Shown one piece after another: positions 19,528-20,000 of a stretch of DNA of 20,000 bases. The position numbers were made by a program, and so were the translations under genes. Source of the DNA: Theodoxus fluviatilis (lineage: Eukaryota > Mollusca > Gastropoda > Cycloneritida > Neritidae); assembly GCA_034096865.1 (NCBI GenBank), contig JAWQFJ010016823.1, positions 62,501 through 82,500 on the forward strand, in the 5' to 3' direction. Numbering within the stretch: the stretch's first letter is position 1; each line of letters begins with the position of its first letter. Below the pieces are notes generated by a model, which saw only the letters and a list, made by a program, of their open reading frames with translations, was not told the origin of the DNA and did not search any database.

Positions 19528-19590
19528 GGACGGACGGACGGACGGACGGACAGACGGACGGACACACGGACGGACGGACAGACAGACATT
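19220..19590 (+). repeat. GACA/GACG tetranucleotide array, two cassettes
   Basis: Starts with degenerate CAGAGAGA/AACAGACA, then pure GACA (about 19280-19365), then GACG-rich units with GGACAGACGGAC (about 19366-19440), then pure GACA again (about 19441-19525, one CATATA interruption), then GACG-rich again (about 19526-19590). The GACA-then-GACG order occurring twice indicates duplication of a compound block. The 244-codon plus frame and the Cys-Leu-Ser-Val minus frames through it are artefacts. Confidence 0.95.
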
Positions 19591-20000
19591 GAGATGGACA
19601 CACAGACATGCACGTATCCCTAAAAGCACATGGATTTCAAAAAGCATCCCTAACTTTGGTCATTACATAGCTACACGCGTACCGCATTCTTGCTCCCGCA
19701 AAACCACCACATGAAAAAATTTCCCTCATCCAAGTAATGAGAACACAAAGAAACTTCCTGTAACTAGTTCTCTTCCTGCAGCATCTCTTCTCGCACACTT
19801 TGCAGCATATCTGGGAGAGAGGCAGGAATGGATGCAGCGCGCTTTGGCGGGGGCCTGGCTCTCTGTGCGAGAGCGACGTCACGCCGCTGCAACGCTCTCC
19901 GGAACGTTCAGCGCTGCTACGTTTCTGATAAGCGTGCAGCTCTGCGTTCAAGGCAGCTGGGCCAGCAGCGATCAGCAGGCAGGGGAGCGAGGAAGGGCTT
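19591..20000. other. Window edge, GC-rich from ~19800
   Basis: From about 19800 the sequence becomes GC-rich with several CpG, a CRE-like GACGTCAC at 19875-19882 (seven of eight bases of the palindromic CRE), and GGAACGTTC at 19901-19909. This could be the edge of a promoter or 5' exon continuing past the window. The minus frame 19637-19951 has no recognisable domain. Confidence 0.3.

Noticed and set aside
19060..19714. 244-codon plus frame and Cys-Leu-Ser-Val minus frames
   Set aside because: GACA/GACG repeat without stops; no start context or domain.

Overview
This window looks like a non-coding stretch of a large, repeat-rich eukaryotic (metazoan) genome. The support is very long simple-sequence arrays, a 5'-truncated LINE tail, several short elements with terminal inverted repeats, tRNA-like SINE-type sequence, no long open frames outside low-complexity DNA, and no bacterial gene layout. 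The mix of (CT)n, (GACA)n and (ATC)n arrays with short inverted-repeat elements suits a marine mollusc, possibly a gastropod, but that assignment is inference. No intact host protein-coding gene could be recognised.

Layout. 1-2738: unique-looking sequence with no supported gene. 2739-3060: (CT)n array carrying two identical 38-bp insert units. 3442-3504: (TG)n. 3800-3912: (CT)n-(CA)n-(CG)n. 4033-4266: a 234-bp MITE with 27-bp terminal inverted repeats and a 3-bp CTG target duplication. 6099-6456: the 3' end of a non-LTR retrotransposon, with the C-terminal C2H2 finger, a 3' hairpin and a CAT tail. 7145-7245: about 33 uninterrupted ATC units. 8396-8588: tRNA-like and T-arm-like repeats. 9057-9510: two copies of a dispersed-type repeat, the second ending in GACA units. 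10800-11390: a moderately GC-rich block with a possible minus-strand promoter or first exon (weak).

11629-14593 is a simple-repeat complex. A purine-strand GA/GACA array contains a 211-bp unit duplicated at 97% identity. It is followed by about 800 bp of unique sequence, then a 1.08-kb pyrimidine-strand CT array that is itself a higher-order duplication. 14817-15049 is a compound CCA/CAATCA/ATC array. 15372-16070 is a foldback-type element whose arms contain 16-bp tandem repeats and which is flanked by an 8-bp direct repeat. 16835-17063 is a small element bounded by a perfect 20-bp inverted repeat. 17127-17333 is a CA/CT/CG array. 17731-18619 is an 889-bp element with roughly 220-bp inverted arms. 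19070-19590 is a CA then GACA/GACG array. 19780-20000 is CpG-containing, GC-rich DNA at the window edge.

The window holds no gene system. What it shows is DNA-transposon-derived foldback elements and retroelement tails mixed with expanding microsatellites. The two inverted-arm elements at 15.4-16.1 kb and 17.7-18.6 kb are the best candidates for undescribed repeat families. Summing the simple-repeat intervals listed gives roughly one sixth of the window.
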